A DNA stretch of 64,000 bases from Physcomitrium patens (taxonomy: Eukaryota; Streptophyta; Bryopsida; Funariales; Funariaceae), in the NCBI RefSeq assembly GCF_000002425.4, contig NC_037260.1:14129329-14193328 (forward strand). The letters are read 5' to 3'. Each line of letters opens with the position of its first letter. Within the stretch, counting starts at the first letter, position 1. The notes beneath the pieces are model-generated. The model had not been told where the DNA came from, did no database searches, and saw only the letters and a program-made list of their open reading frames with translations. The translations under genes were made by a program, and so were the position numbers. Below are positions 12,655 to 25,626 of the stretch, in pieces.

Positions 12655-13215
12655 TTTCATTGATATATATCTACTGTAATTATTATTTAGATAATATGAA
12701 TAGGTAGAAGTAGGTAAAAATAAATTAATTTCATAATTTCTTCTTGAAAAGCTTCCTAAAAGCTTTTTTAGATACTATTTTGACTTTACATGTATTTATA
12801 ATTGATTGATAGGTTAAAAACTTGGTCAACAAGCTAATCATGTGCCACATGTGTTGATAGCTTGTAGAACAAGCTAATTATGTGGCATCTATATAAAAAA
12901 CTTTCTTTGCAAGTTAAGATATGTGTCATGCAAAGTCAACACATTTTAGAAGTTCTATAGAATGTTGTCACATAGATCTTAGATAGATAGTATACATAGA
13001 AGTAAAAGTGAAGTCTTTTTTACTCTTGTCAATTCTTTTTTTACTTCTAATCTACTTTCAAGGATCTCTAGTTTTCTTGTCTTTTAGTGATAGCCATTCT
13101 AGTTTGCTTTTTAATATATATACTTCTCTATTTATATTTTGTTATATTTCTTTAATGAAATCTCATTTATTTATTTCCTTTCATCAAGTTCTTGTCTTTG
13201 ATAGGTAATTAAACT
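12655..13215 (+). repeat. 3' LTR of chromovirus A1
   Basis: It follows a purine tract (GGAAGGAGGG, 12641-12650). It is the reverse complement of the LTRs at 43300-43866 and 57041-57543, including the segments CACATGTGTTGATAGCTTG and CAACACATTTTAGAAG. The right edge is approximate. Confidence 0.75.
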
Positions 13216-13329
13216 TGATATACTAATAAAATAATCATAATTTATTCCTAATGTAGAATTAAGATTATTTTTGTATTGGTCTTTTTTCATTCTTAAGCTT
13301 CTTTTAATTTTACCTTATTCATTATTATA

Positions 13330-16300
13330 TATAGCTCAAATGAATACTTCACCAAATCATTTGTCATAGAATTATTAACTTTTGAAAAGTCAAAAGCATC
13401 AAATTATGGATGATAAATATAATTAAAAAATATATTTATTGAATAGAAGAATATATCATGTTTTTATAAGTAAATTCTAACAAAGGCAAAAAAATTGTCT
13501 AATTACCATATTTATAGTTGTTGATATATCTCAAATATTACTTTAAATCTTAATTCACGTATTCTATTTCTCCATTGATTTGGAGATAAAAAGTCAAAGA
13601 TATTTTTATATCCACCTTTAGAATCTTGAAAAATATTCTCTAAAATCTTGATATAAATTGAGTCTCCTTATTTGATATAATAACTTTGAATAATTCATGA
13701 TAATAATAGATGTTATAAAATAAAAACTTATATATTTTTTCACTTGTGATAGATTTTTTACATGGTATAAAATATGCCATTTCAATAAAATAATCTACTA
13801 CCATGAATATAGAATTATAAGAACTTAAGATTGAAAGATCCATGATAAAGTCTATAAAAACAAAAGATCATGTTTGTTCTAGAATAGATAATGGCTAAAA
13901 AAATATATAAGATTAATGATGAGGAATTTTTGATCTTGGATAAATATCATATTATTATACAAAGTCTTTGATTGCCTTTAAAAAACTTTTTATATTAATT
14001 CCAAAGTCTTATTGTATCTAAAATGTCTTGTTATTGAAAAATTGTGACAAACTTGAAGAATACTTAATTGTACTTTGTTTTATGGAATATACAATTATTA
14101 TTTAAAATAGAATAAATTATTCTTAAACTTAAATTTGAACTTAGAAGTATCATGAGACTTAGAAGAATTATTCTTAATGGATTTGAACAAGAGGATCACA
14201 AGATATATTCAAGTGAACTTGCTTAAGAAAGATTAAATCAATAATTAATATTGATTCCATTGCTCAAAGGTAAAAATACTTTGACTTTAAGAAAATTGTT
14301 ATTTATTGATCAAAAGCTATATTTCTTTTATTTGATATAAGATAGAAACATCTAAAAAGGGCTTTTGATAAACCTTGTTGTTTTTCGGATTAAAAAATGA
14401 TCTTGAAATCAAATCTTGATAAAAACATGTTCCAACGAGTTTGTGATTTGTATATATAGTGATTAAACTAAAAGCACAATTTAGATAATGATATCATGCT
14501 TGAAATGAATCCACAATTGAAAAAAAATATTTGTTGTAGATTTTGTAATTGATTGTAGTTGCTGAAAAAAATTTGGAATAAAATGCTATTGGATGGAGCT
14601 TACTATTTGCTTCTATTTGTGATAATACTGCACCTATAGCAAAGATTGATGCATTTTTTTTGTAAAAATTTCCTTAAAAAATTGACACAATAGAAGATTG
14701 GTGCTAAAATAAGTGCTATCTTTAAGGCTTCAAAAGATGCTTCAATTTTTTTATTCTACTCAAATTTTTCTTTACATGTCAAACATATAAAAAGTACCGT
14801 AATTTGAAAAAAGTTTTTGATAAAGATTCAATAATAATTAAATTTTTTTAAAAAATATAATACATATTTTACTATTTTAGAATATTTTAATCCATGATAG
14901 TATAAATCTTATTAAAATTCATCATAAAATCATTATTTGAAATGATGTATCTTAATAAGTCAACTTGAATAATATAAAATAGATACTTTTTTATCTTGGC
15001 ATAGAATCGTATATCTTCAAATTTTTGTAATATACAAAAAATATAAAATTTATATTTTTTTATTTTTTAGAATAAATCAAGATGTCTTCTACATAACAGA
15101 TGATAAAATTATTAAAAAAATCTCCAAAAAAAGTATATATTAGAAGTTGAAAGTAGCTAGTATATTTGTAAGTTTAAAAGATATGACATTCAAAATATCT
15201 ATATGTAGTTTGAAATATTTTCTTTTATTCATCTCCTTTATATATGCATATTAGATTGTATGTTTCTTGTAGATCTAAATTAATATAAATCTTTACTTAA
15301 TTGAATTGATTTAATATAAGAAGTTCTAATATCTAAGGTAGATAATACCTATTCTTGATGGTGTGCATGTTAAATCTTCAATAGTCTATATACATCTACA
15401 ATTTGTTATTTTTCTTCACAAATAAAAAAAAAATTGAAACTTTGAATGAAGTTTTTTATTAAGTTTTCATCAATGTTTCCATTGAATACAGCCAATTTAT
15501 TTTGTAATAAGCTATAGATTGGCCTATATGGCAATTGAGCTATTTCTTGAAAATAAATTGAATAATCATAAGGACAATGCTTTATAAAAATATTTTCATT
15601 ATTTTTTTAAAAAAAAATCTTAATAAACTTGATATTTATTTAGAATTTTTCTTATAGTCTTTCTACCATCAAAAATATGTATGGCACATATAGCAAAAAA
15701 TGAATCTTCTTTTGTAATATACATAAAGCTTTTATACATATTAATAAAGGTTTGATTGTATTGGACTTGTAGATTTTTACTTGATTAAAATAATTTTGGA
15801 TCAAACTATGGAAAAAATTAAGGTTATGAAAAATCTAGTCTATTTTAGGATTATACTTCTTTATTCATAATAATTCAAAATAAATTAAATTAAAAAGATA
15901 TTTTATATCATTAAATATTATTAAGTTATTATGATCATTAATTGTTATATCTAAAGGAATAGTTTTATAGATAATATCTCCAAAAGTCAAAAAATAACTA
16001 TCTATTACTTCTATATACATATCTTTGATTTTCATAATTAAGAATATTTCTTATTTTTTTACAAAGTCTTTGTCTATAAAATTGATTGAAGTTTGTGAAT
16101 CTAACAAGGCAAAGACTTTGTGATTTTTTGATCATAAAAAAACTTCTATTATAAAACAAGATGATGGATCTAATAAGAAAATAAGTCCTTTACTAGGTAT
16201 TGTATAAGATTTCAACTATATAGTCTTTATTGTAGCTAAAAAAATTTATTTTTTAACACATTGTCATCTTTGACAACCATACTCTCCATTTTTTAATTAT

Positions 16301-16880
16301 GTTGCTTCTTTGGATAATATTGAGAAATATGCTTGGATTCTCCACAATATAGATATAAAACTTTTTGACAACATTGAATCTTTTTTTGTTCAATAAAAAA
16401 TTTAAAATATATTATGTCAATATGCTTAGGCTTTGGCCTAGATAAATAAGCTTCCAAAAACTTAGATATTACCGAAACTTGACTTATACCTCTTTAATCA
16501 AATCTTTATTTTTGATATCTTTCAAAAAATTAATTATTATATTTAATGACTTAAGTAATAAATTACTTTAATGGATTTGCTTTTGGCATTGTCAATAATA
16601 ATTTCTTGATATTATCATTTAACTCATATCAAAGTTGATTGATAAGAGATTTGTCATTTCAATCTATATCACAAGTAAGATTGTCAGTCATTAAATTGAC
16701 CCACTTAAATATTTAGTATAAAAAATATGCTTATTGTGCTTTAAATCATAAGTTTGGTGAGTTAGAAGTAGAATTTTTAGAAAGAATAGAAAATAAATTA
16801 CTAGTAACAAATATACAAGCTAAAATAAACTTATTAAGATAATTTTTTTAAATAAATAGGTTTTTTCTTTAAGTTATTCA
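13330..16880 (-). mobile_element. Chromovirus A2, minus strand, badly decayed
   Basis: Pol on the minus strand: the integrase core (13640-13843, with VVDYFIEMAYFIPCKKSIT and later ISNKETQFISRF) lies at the left. RNase H (about 14400-14900), reverse transcriptase (about 14900-15600), protease (about 15900-16200) and a gag knuckle (about 16300-16420) follow to the right. The wording matches A1 and A3, so it is the same family. It lies tail to tail with A1. No LTR was found with confidence on either side. Many breaks. Confidence 0.75.
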
Positions 16881-16889
16881 ATACTACAT

Positions 16890-17640
16890 AATGGTCCCAT
16901 AGAAATAGCCTAACTTATGGAAGATTTTTTAAAATGATATGTTCAAATCAATTTTTTTTAAATGATTTTGTAAATGGTTCTCAATATATATAATACTACA
17001 ATACAACTTTTGTTGTGTCTGTTGCATTGTAGAAGTGTTGTGGTATCAATTTTCTTTTTTTTTTTTTTTTTTTTTTTTTGATGTGCATTATGTTTTAGGT
17101 TTCTAAAGTTCTTGGTAGTTGTAGAAGGTCTTTTCCTTCTTTTGGTGTATTTTGCTGCAAGTAAGCAAGTTGAAATAAGATCTAAGTTCAGTGGTGTGCA
17201 GCCAACTGAGAAGATTATATTTAGGTAGTAGATGCCATCAACCATAGTAAAATGCTATGAAAGTGCTTGCGGTTGGAGAATTACATAAAAATTTAGACAT
17301 TGGTGCTAAATTGCAAGGAGAGCTCTTCTTTTATTTTCTACAGCAGCATATAATAACCTTATTACTTTTTTGTCTTATTTAATAATTCTGATTTGCTACT
17401 AGAGCTATTGGCTTAGTCAACACTCTTGGTGAGATATCCATACTGTGATGTTGGGTCATTTTTTGATATTCTTGCTCATATGTCAAAGATTAGACTTTTT
17501 TCAATGATAAATTTTTGTATAGAATTGTATTAGAATTGGTCTTTTAATTTTTTCCACGTCAATTTTCTTCCAACAAAGGCAAACAATATTAGAGCTTGAT
17601 TATATTGAAATCAGTATCATGGTGTTATATGGCTAATAAA
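16890..17640. other. Unassigned stretch with a T25 tract
   Basis: It is less AT-biased than its surroundings and shows no match to the A, B, G, C or E elements. A run of 25 T lies at 17055-17079. Read on the minus strand this would be a poly(A) end, but no AATAAA precedes it and no duplicated flank was found. No convincing gene. Confidence 0.3.
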
Positions 17641-17642
17641 TG

Positions 17643-17645
<3 letters not shown>

Positions 17646-17676
<31 letters not shown>
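17646..17676. repeat. (TA)n microsatellite
   Basis: Uninterrupted AT dinucleotide run. Confidence 0.95.
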
Positions 17677-17679
<3 letters not shown>

Positions 17680-17681
<2 letters not shown>

Positions 17682-18637
17682 AAAGATCTCATTTTAAAAT
17701 ATATAACAAATTATCTAAGAAATATAAATAATATTTATAAATCTACTAAAATAAAAAAGTATAAATATTATATTTTTATAAAATAGACTTTTATGTATTT
17801 TTTAGAGCCATGAATAAGATAAATTAAAGTAGATTAAAAAATTAAATCATATAGGCATATATAAGAAGAAATTAAGAGTGGTTTTTAGCAAAGCTTATCT
17901 TAAGAAGCCAAGAATTGATATCCAAAGAGGACCAATTGTCAACTTGGATTGAAATAAAATCCTAAAGTAGAAAATCCTACACCTTCAATGACTCTAGGAT
18001 TCTTTTGTAAATTAGAGAGTGGGATTTGAGAGTAGACTTAAAATATATAGATATATTAATTTCATTTTATTTGAGTCAATATTGATATTTTTAAGATTTA
18101 AAAGTTAGTAATATTTTTGGTGGAATTAGGATTTTGAAAAATAAAAATATGTTTACAAATTTAAGAATTTCTTGACTTTTGTGATGTGTATATATGTGAA
18201 TTTTGGATAATGTATTTATGTACTAGTTGCAAACATGTATGAAAATTTTGAGGCCAATTAAATGATTAGATTGAATTATATAAAGGTTTTTGTAGGTTGA
18301 GGTCTCAAAAATTAGAGTTTGAAGGTTAGTGAATATTTCTAAGACCTTAAAAATTTATCAATTGGATTGAAGTAAAAATATTTTGTATAAATACTAGATT
18401 TGATTTCTATTATTTAAATAAAATTTAAAAATAATTAAAAAATTCAAGAATAAGATATTAGCACTAAAAGTTCAACATTTAGATTGGAGAAGAAGGTTGT
18501 CAAATATTCAATTAGATTATCTTACATTTCTCTCAATTAATAAGTGTAATTGATTTTATCTTTTTTGTGATTTTTTTAAACTAATACATAAAAAAGTGTA
18601 TAAATTTTGAGTTGATATTAATGATTTGATCATTACT
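17680..18637. other. AT-rich DNA with no gene seen
   Basis: No open frame of note and no recognised repeat. Probably strongly decayed mobile DNA. Confidence 0.4.
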
Positions 18638-19165
18638 TGTTGGAGTTTCATTTTACTATAGGATTTGTTAAGAGTTTATTTAAGATTTAGAATTTGATTA
18701 GGATTTGGTTTAGGATTTGGTTAGGATTAGGATTTTCTTAGAATTTTATTTAGAACTTGTCTAGGATTTATCTAAGATTTAAGGATTATTAGGATTTCAT
18801 CAAAGTTTATCTAAGATTTAGGATTTCATTACGATTTTATTAGAATTTGACCTAAAATTTGATTAAGGATTTATTAGGATTTTAATTAGGATTAAATTAG
18901 AATTTTATTTTTAATATTTCTTTAGAATTTTTTGTATTTTTTTTGTGAATTATTTTAAATTTATTTTGATAGGTTAAACTTTGATTGGATTATTATGGAT
19001 TACTTGAAGTTTATTACATGCTCTATTAGACTTAATAGAATTATTATTGTATTATTATTTATCTTCTATAATTAGATGCCAAATGTATTTTTAAGCAAAA
19101 ATACATGTAATACGATATCAAAAGGGATAGAAATCCTCTATAGAATTACACTTGGTGTAATAACA
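18638..19165 (+). repeat. Possible solo or 5' LTR of a Copia-like element
   Basis: A 528-bp stretch bounded by TGTTGGAGTTTC and GGTGTAATAACA, i.e. TG...CA ends. A TGGTAT sequence starts at 19177, reminiscent of an initiator-Met primer site. Much of it is a degenerate TTAGGATTT-like array (18655-18912). No second copy lies in the window, so this is a guess from end shape. Confidence 0.3.
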
Positions 19166-20815
19166 TTCTTTCTTTTTGGTATTTCTTTCTCAAACTTGGA
19201 TGCTCTGTGAATATTGGAGGTCATGGTTATAGGTTTTTGTTGTAAGTGGCATTATGGTGCTATATTTATCTTCTTTTTTATATTTAGAAGTAAAATCACT
19301 CTTGATTGTTTGTCAATTACTATTTTATAATTAACCTTATAATCAAGGATTCTTTTGGATTATTTTTTGTATTGCTATAGTCAATCTTTTTGCTACATTC
19401 TTAATAGTGTTTTTAAGTGAGGTGAGATGGTGGATTGTAGATACTCTCAATTTTTCTAATTTTTTATCTTTGTATTGTAATTCTTGTAGTTTACAACTAA
19501 TTCTTTTCTTAGATGACATCTTGTTCTGCTACGCAATGCCATCGTAATACAACAATCTGTTTAGGTTGTTGTGTAGATTATCATGGAAGCTATTGAATTC
19601 TTAGTCACTATAGATGTTATAATTAGAACTTTGATCTCATCAAGCAGAACTTTTAGATAATTCTATTTTTGGCCTCTTCACTTTTATATTACAAAAGCTA
19701 TTCTAAATAAGAAATATGGTGCCATTGAAGTTCAACTCTTTTTATCATTCTTGCTTATGCCTAGCACGTGGAATGGTTGGTAGAGGCCTTGCAAAATACA
19801 TTGAAGATATAACTACAATATCACATTTGATTCTACTTTGACATACTATGTGGTTGGTAATTAGTAGTACTTACAAGCACCTAGTACAATGTTTTGACAA
19901 AGTCACAAGTATAATTAAGGAAATTATCAAGGTTAAAGAGAAATAGAGTCATATAATTCAAATTACATTGCTAAAAGAGGAATCCATGCTTTATGGCTTA
20001 CAATCAAGGCCTATATTGTCAACATCCATCTTTCTTCAAATGATTTGCAAAGTAAACAAATTCAATTGGATGATGTATATTCAATTAGGTGATATAGATT
20101 TAATTGAATGATATTAGATTTAAATAGATGGAATTAGGTTTTATATAAAAAAAAGACTAAATTTGGATGAATAATTGAAATTAGATAAATAATTAAAATT
20201 AGATGAATGATTTATTATAAATAAAAAAATATGTAAGGATGAGAATTTATTCAAAGATGAATTTTTGTCAATAGATAAATCTTGATTAAATAAAAATAAA
20301 ATAAAATAAAATTTTAAAATAATATTAATATAGATTTGTTATTACATAGAATTTATCAAGTGACTTATTTATAAATATAAGTTGATACTAGAATTTTGGA
20401 GTAATTACTTAGATTAATAAATAAAAAATGATTTTAATAGAATTTAATAAATAGCTATAACTTCTAAATTTCTAATAATTAAATAATTAATTTACTTATT
20501 ATAAATTAAAATAAACTTTCAACTAGTAGAAGTTTATTTTAGCTTACAAAGGTTTTAGAATTCAATAGCATATATGGTAGATAAATATGATCTTTGTCAT
20601 AAAGATGCGAGTTTGGTCTCAATCATTTTTTCTAAATGTGGCTATAAACACTTCTAAGAATGAATTTAAATACCACCTCTATAGTTGACATTAGAAATAC
20701 CTAAGATTTCCATCCTAAGAATATTGAAAAATTATGAATATTTGCAATGGTTGTAAATCTATTTTTACTTTTACTAAGATTAACATCTATAATTTTTTTC
20801 TTTTATACATGACTT
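19166..20815. other. AT-rich, undecoded; weak hint of Copia-like gag
   Basis: Around 19620-19720 a plus-strand peptide resembles the LD-NF--W start of Copia gag, but only faintly. From 20040 to 20240 short ATT/GAT-rich phrases recur (TTAGATGAATGATT-like). Nothing can be called. Confidence 0.25.
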
Positions 20816-20819
20816 AAAC

Positions 20820-21695
20820 AAATCTATAAGATAAATTAGACGAAGATAATCTACAATCTCTAATATCAAACAAAAATTTCTACAAATAAGGATAGTTCAT
20901 TCTCTTTAACAAAAAGAATCAGTATTAGAAAATTAAAAATAAATTTAAAAGTAGATGGTCTACAACCTTCAAAAATCAATAATAAAATTGAAATAATTTA
21001 CTTATTTCTAAAAATAAAATAAAAACAATGAATTAAAACTCTTGTAAAATTACCAAAGACATACATCTTAAAGAAATAAAAATTCAATATATTCTTCTAT
21101 TACTTAGAAAAAATAGATATTTATTAAAAAATAATATAATATTGAAATTAAAATGGCTATTTCTAAAGACTAGAAAGTATTCAAATAAGACTAAGGACTA
21201 AAAAAGCATTGACAAGAGTAAAGAAGGCATTGCTCTTCCTTTTATATATACTATTTAATTAAGAGTTACATAGCAACATTTTATAGGACCTCCAATATAT
21301 GTCCAATTTATGAGACATGTGTCTTAACTTGTAAGGTAAATTTTATATATATATCTACTACATAATTAGTTTATATTACAAGCTATCAATATAAGTAATA
21401 CATGTCTTAACTTCCAAGGTAAATTTTCTATATGTACACTATATAGTTAGATTGTACCACATCCTATCAACATATGTAACATGTGGCTAACTTATTGGCT
21501 AAGATTCTAACCTATCAATCAATTATAAATACACATAAAGTCAAAGTGGCATCTATAAATCTTTTAAAAAGCTAATCTATAAGCTATTATTGTATTTATC
21601 TATTTTAATCTATTTTTATTTATTTATATTATATTTAGTTAAAATAAATATATTTTAGATAATAATTATAATAAATATATATGTATATTCATGAC
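20820..21695 (-). repeat. A-family LTR (minus orientation) with adjoining leader
   Basis: About 21180-21695 matches the A LTR in the same orientation as 43300-43866 and ends in CATGACA, like 57543. About 20820-20960 resembles the leader beside the 57041 LTR, including a degraded initiator-Met primer site. It contains a diverged direct repeat of about 93 bp (from 21321 and from 21414). It lies immediately left of A3 but in opposite orientation, so it belongs to another copy. Confidence 0.6.
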
Positions 21696-22395
21696 AAAAA
21701 TAGGAACCATGTGACTAAAATCTTATAAAATACTTATTATAGGTCTTATTATATTTTTAGGTCTTTTACCTTGCTTTACAATAGATATTTGTTTAGGACC
21801 AAAAAATCACAAAGTATTTGTCTTTTTAGATTAAAAAGCCTTAATTTGTTTTAAAAACAAAGACTTTGTTAAAAAATTAAAAATACCTATAATTAAGAAA
21901 ATTAAGACCATTCATGTAGAAATAATAAATAGTCGTTTGTTATCTTTTGTAAATTATATTGATAAAAAATTTCTTATAGATGTAGCAACTAATGGATATA
22001 ATATGATAGTAATATTTAATGTGATTAGAATTCTTTTTAATTTATTTATTTTAGGTTTATTATAGCTAAAAAAAATATAAACTTCAAATAGATTGGATTT
22101 CTATTAATCTTTATTTTTTTGTAGTATAATTTAAAATTCTATTATCCAAGTAAAAAGTCATAAGTCTAATGCAATCAAACTCTTATTGGTAGATGCAAGA
22201 GCTATCATGCATGCTATAAAAGAAGGATTATTTTTTGCTATTTATTCCATAATAAATTTTAATAATAAAAAGACTATAAGTTATATTTTAGGCTAGTTTC
22301 AAGATTATCAAGACATTTTTAAGAAGAAAAATGCAAATATTCTTTCAAAACATTATTCCTCTGATTATTCAATTAATCTTTAAAAAAGAACTCAA

Positions 22396-22587
22396 TTGCC
22401 ATTTGGACCAATCTATAACTTATCACAAAATATGTTGGCTACACTCAAAGAATACATTGATAAAATTTGGCTAAAAAGAGCTCTTATTTTATTTGTGAAG
22501 AAAAAATATAGATCTCTACAAATGTGTATAAACTATCAAAGACTCAATAGGATCACTATCAAGAATAGATATCATCTATTGTCTTAA
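22396..22587 (+). pseudogene. A3 reverse transcriptase N-terminal fragment (fossil)
   Basis: Reads as the start of a gypsy RT, with PFGPIYNLS and VKKKYRSLQMCINYQRLNRI (compare KKDGSLRMCVDYRGLN in intact relatives). It matches A1 1000-1200. Confidence 0.75.
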
Positions 22588-23226
22588 ATATTAAGACTTT
22601 TTGATCAATTCAATCAAATAAAGATTTATATTAAAATAGATCTATAAAGAACATACAACCTAATATGCATCAAAAAAAGAGATAAATAGAAGAATATATT
22701 TTGAATGAAGTCTATATATTTCAAATATATTTTTATATTTTTTGAACTAATAAATATACCATTTAATTTTTAATATCTAAAGAATAATATTTTTAAATAA
22801 TTCCTTGATGATTTTATTATTTATTATCAAGATGAAATTTTAATCTATTCTAAAAACATAAAAAAACACAAACTTCATGTTTATCATATATTACAAAAAT
22901 TTAAAGATATAAGATTATATGCCAAAATAAAAAAGTGTCTATTTTACATTACTTAAGTTGACTTATTAGGATATATCATTTCAAATGATGGCTTATGATG
23001 ACTCTTAAGAAAGTTCAAACTATCATGAATTAGAAGATTTCAAGAATAATCAGATATATGCAATATTTTTTGAAATTTGTCAATTACAATTGAATCTTCA
23101 TTAAAAATATTTTTTTAAGTTGTAGCTCTATTTATAATTTGACTTGTAATAAAAAAATTTAAGTAGAACAAAGAAGTTGAAGTATCAAATGAAGTTTTTT
23201 AGATAATTTTTATATTTGCATCAATA

Positions 23227-23658
23227 TTGTATTGCATCAATTTTTTAAGATATTTTTATATAAAAAAAAATACATCAAACTTTGCCTTAGATGCAATGTT
23301 GTTACAAATAAGAATAGATGAAAAAATTCATCTACTAGATTTTTATTTGAAAAAAAAATTAGCAATTGAATTAAACTATAAGTTCCACAACAAAGAGCTT
23401 CTTAGAATTTCAGATTCATTTCAAAAATGGCATTATTATTTAGAAGGTACTTTTAATTCAATCACCATGTATATGGATTACAAGAACATTGAATATTTTA
23501 TCCTAGTATATATTCTAAATTGTTGCAAAGCCTGTTGTAACATATCCTTATCAAGATTTAAATTCAAGATGATTTTTTACCTTAATATAGGAATTACCTT
23601 TGACAATATTATAATTATTTTGTTTAGCAGAAGTTACAAAGGCCTCAACAATATATGA
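23227..23658 (+). pseudogene. A3 RNase H and downstream-segment fragment (fossil)
   Basis: The first two thirds are RNase H (SNFALDAMLLQ; KELLRISDSFQKWHYYLEG). The last third belongs to the family's extra C-terminal segment (ITFDNIIIILFSRSYKGLNN). Confidence 0.75.
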
Positions 23659-23659
23659 A

Positions 23660-25446
23660 GAATATGATTCTCAAAGAACTAAAAGATCAATATACTCTTG
23701 TCCCACTCAAAAAGATTAAAAAATCATTCAAATATGGTATAATATTAAATTATAATGGCTATTATTAAAGTCAAAAAGTCTAGAAAATTTTGAAATAAGA
23801 TTAAGGACTAAAAAGATATTAGCAAGAGTGAAGAAGGCTTCATTCTTATCTCCATATATTCTATCTAATTAGAAGCTACATGATAATATTTTATAGGACT
23901 TCTAATATGTGTCCAATTTTTAAGACATATGTCTTAACTTGTAAGGCAAGTTTCTTATATAAGTATTATAATATTAATTCATATTACAAGTTACCAATAC
24001 ATTGTCATATTATAATTGTTTATAATAGGTAAAAATTAACTAAAATAGATAATATATTTATAATTGTTGATGTACTCTAGAGTGGTTAGTAAGTTAATAT
24101 AAAGAGAGTTGATGTAAAAAAATTATTTTGACGTTTATCTAGCTTAATTATAGCATTTAAAATATATAAGATTTAGATATTTAGTATATAATATAAGGAA
24201 AAGTTTGAGGCTCAAAGATGAAAATCCAAAACCTCTAAGAAGCTTATTTGGAGGGATGAAAGTAAGATATGGATGGATGAAGACTAAAATTAAAAATCTT
24301 CATCTATATTGGTCAAAGGCCATGTCTAATAGGCATTCAGTAGGCTATTTGTGACCATAACAAGGGTTTCCATGACTTCAAAAGGAGCATTTGAGAATCA
24401 AAAGTAAGAATTGTTAGATTTGAGATTTTGGCTATAATTTTTATATAAATTCTAGAAGATTTGGAGTTAGAGTGATGAAGTTATAGCCGCTTGAAGTTAA
24501 AGTATCTTTTAAGATATATTAATATTCTTATGAAGATACAAGGAGTTTTATGATAGATTTTAGAAATCAAAAAGTACAGGTGTAGGGATAATTTTAAAAA
24601 TTACATCTTTTATAAAAGAATTTTTGCCTTTGAAATTTGTATGAAGAAGTTATAGAGTATTGAAGATAGCTCATGTAATTCAAAGGTAGTAAGTGAGTTG
24701 TTTTACTGATAGTAATGGTTGGAGCTATATCTTGAGAATCCAGATGGATTTTTAGCTCAAAATATTTAAAAATATATATTATTAGATTAAAAACCTATAT
24801 ATTAAAATTTTATGGTATTTGAATACTTAATTTGTGAGATATGAAAAAAATTACACATGGATGTATATAAGCAAGGGTTTGAAGTTACTATTAGGATTTT
24901 GGCAATATCTCAAGATCTATAATGAGTTTGCAGTTTAAATTTGTTATTTTAATTTTAAAAAATAAATCTTTATTATATATAAAATTTTAGTTTTTTTGAA
25001 TGATCCAATTGTAAGATATGAGGTTTTGAAGTTCAAGAAAAATTCAACTTAAAGATATACAAGGTTTATAATATTTTTATTACATTTTTGAGGACCTTTG
25101 GTACTTAGGGCTTATGTATTGATGTAATTTTTCTTATAGGGAAAATTTTATATATAGACTTAGTGTTTTTTTTTATCTTGAGGCTTGATTGAACAATTAG
25201 TGACAACCAAAAGTCCAACGTTTTATTAAAACAAATTCTCTCTATCTCGACAACATATAATACATAGTTAATTTGTTGGCCAAGTTTCTAATCTATCAAT
25301 TATCTATAAATATGTATAAAGATAAAATTATATCTATAAAGCTTTTAAGAAGCTTTTCTATAAGATATTTTTTAATTAATCTATTTTTATCTATTCATAA
25401 TATATAGATAACTATTAGAATAAATATATATATGTTTATGTCATAA
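23660..25446 (-). mobile_element. Solo A-family LTR (minus) inside A3, split by B2
   Basis: The parts 23660-24002 and 25261-25446 together correspond to one A LTR in minus orientation (compare 43300-43866). It interrupts the downstream segment of A3, which continues at about 25455. No internal sequence accompanies it, hence solo. Confidence 0.6.
24003..25260 (+). mobile_element. Solo LTR B2
   Basis: About 1.26 kb, closely related to B1. It starts TGTCATATTATAATTG and closes CTCGACAACA plus a few bases. TACAT flanks it on both sides (23998-24002 and 25261-25265). It lies within the solo A LTR and is therefore the youngest layer here. Confidence 0.8.
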
Positions 25447-25626
25447 TGATTAGAATAAAATTTTTGTCCTAGTATGGAATATTACTAATGGCTAAGAGGA
25501 CCTATCAACTACCTTTAAAAGAAACATGTATCAAAGTATGTGGCAAATATAATTTGTCACATCATGGGCTTTATTAATATGTGATTATTCCTTCTTGTGG
25601 AACTTGTCTCTAAAAAAGAGTGATAA

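Larger units (their letters stand above)
1..13215 (+). mobile_element. Chromovirus A1 (Ty3/gypsy LTR retrotransposon), broken, with two nested insertions
   Basis: Plus-strand Ty3/gypsy fossil entering from the left edge, so its 5' LTR is outside the window. Parts in order are the gag zinc knuckle (about 165-225), protease, reverse transcriptase with the catalytic YLDD (about 1447-1458), RNase H, integrase zinc finger and core, a chromodomain-like tail (about 11926-12060), a further conserved segment, a purine tract and a 3' LTR. Element G (1890-8970) and solo LTR B1 (9145-10370) are inserted in it, and its sequence resumes after each. It carries many breaks. Integrase wording such as LELISRDF and SKTP resembles fungal-type chromoviruses more than common angiosperm ones. 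It is older than both insertions. Confidence 0.85.

Noticed and set aside
18655-18912. Interstitial telomere repeat
   Set aside because: The plant telomere unit is TTTAGGG; here the units are TTAGGATTT-like and irregular, with no run of true units.
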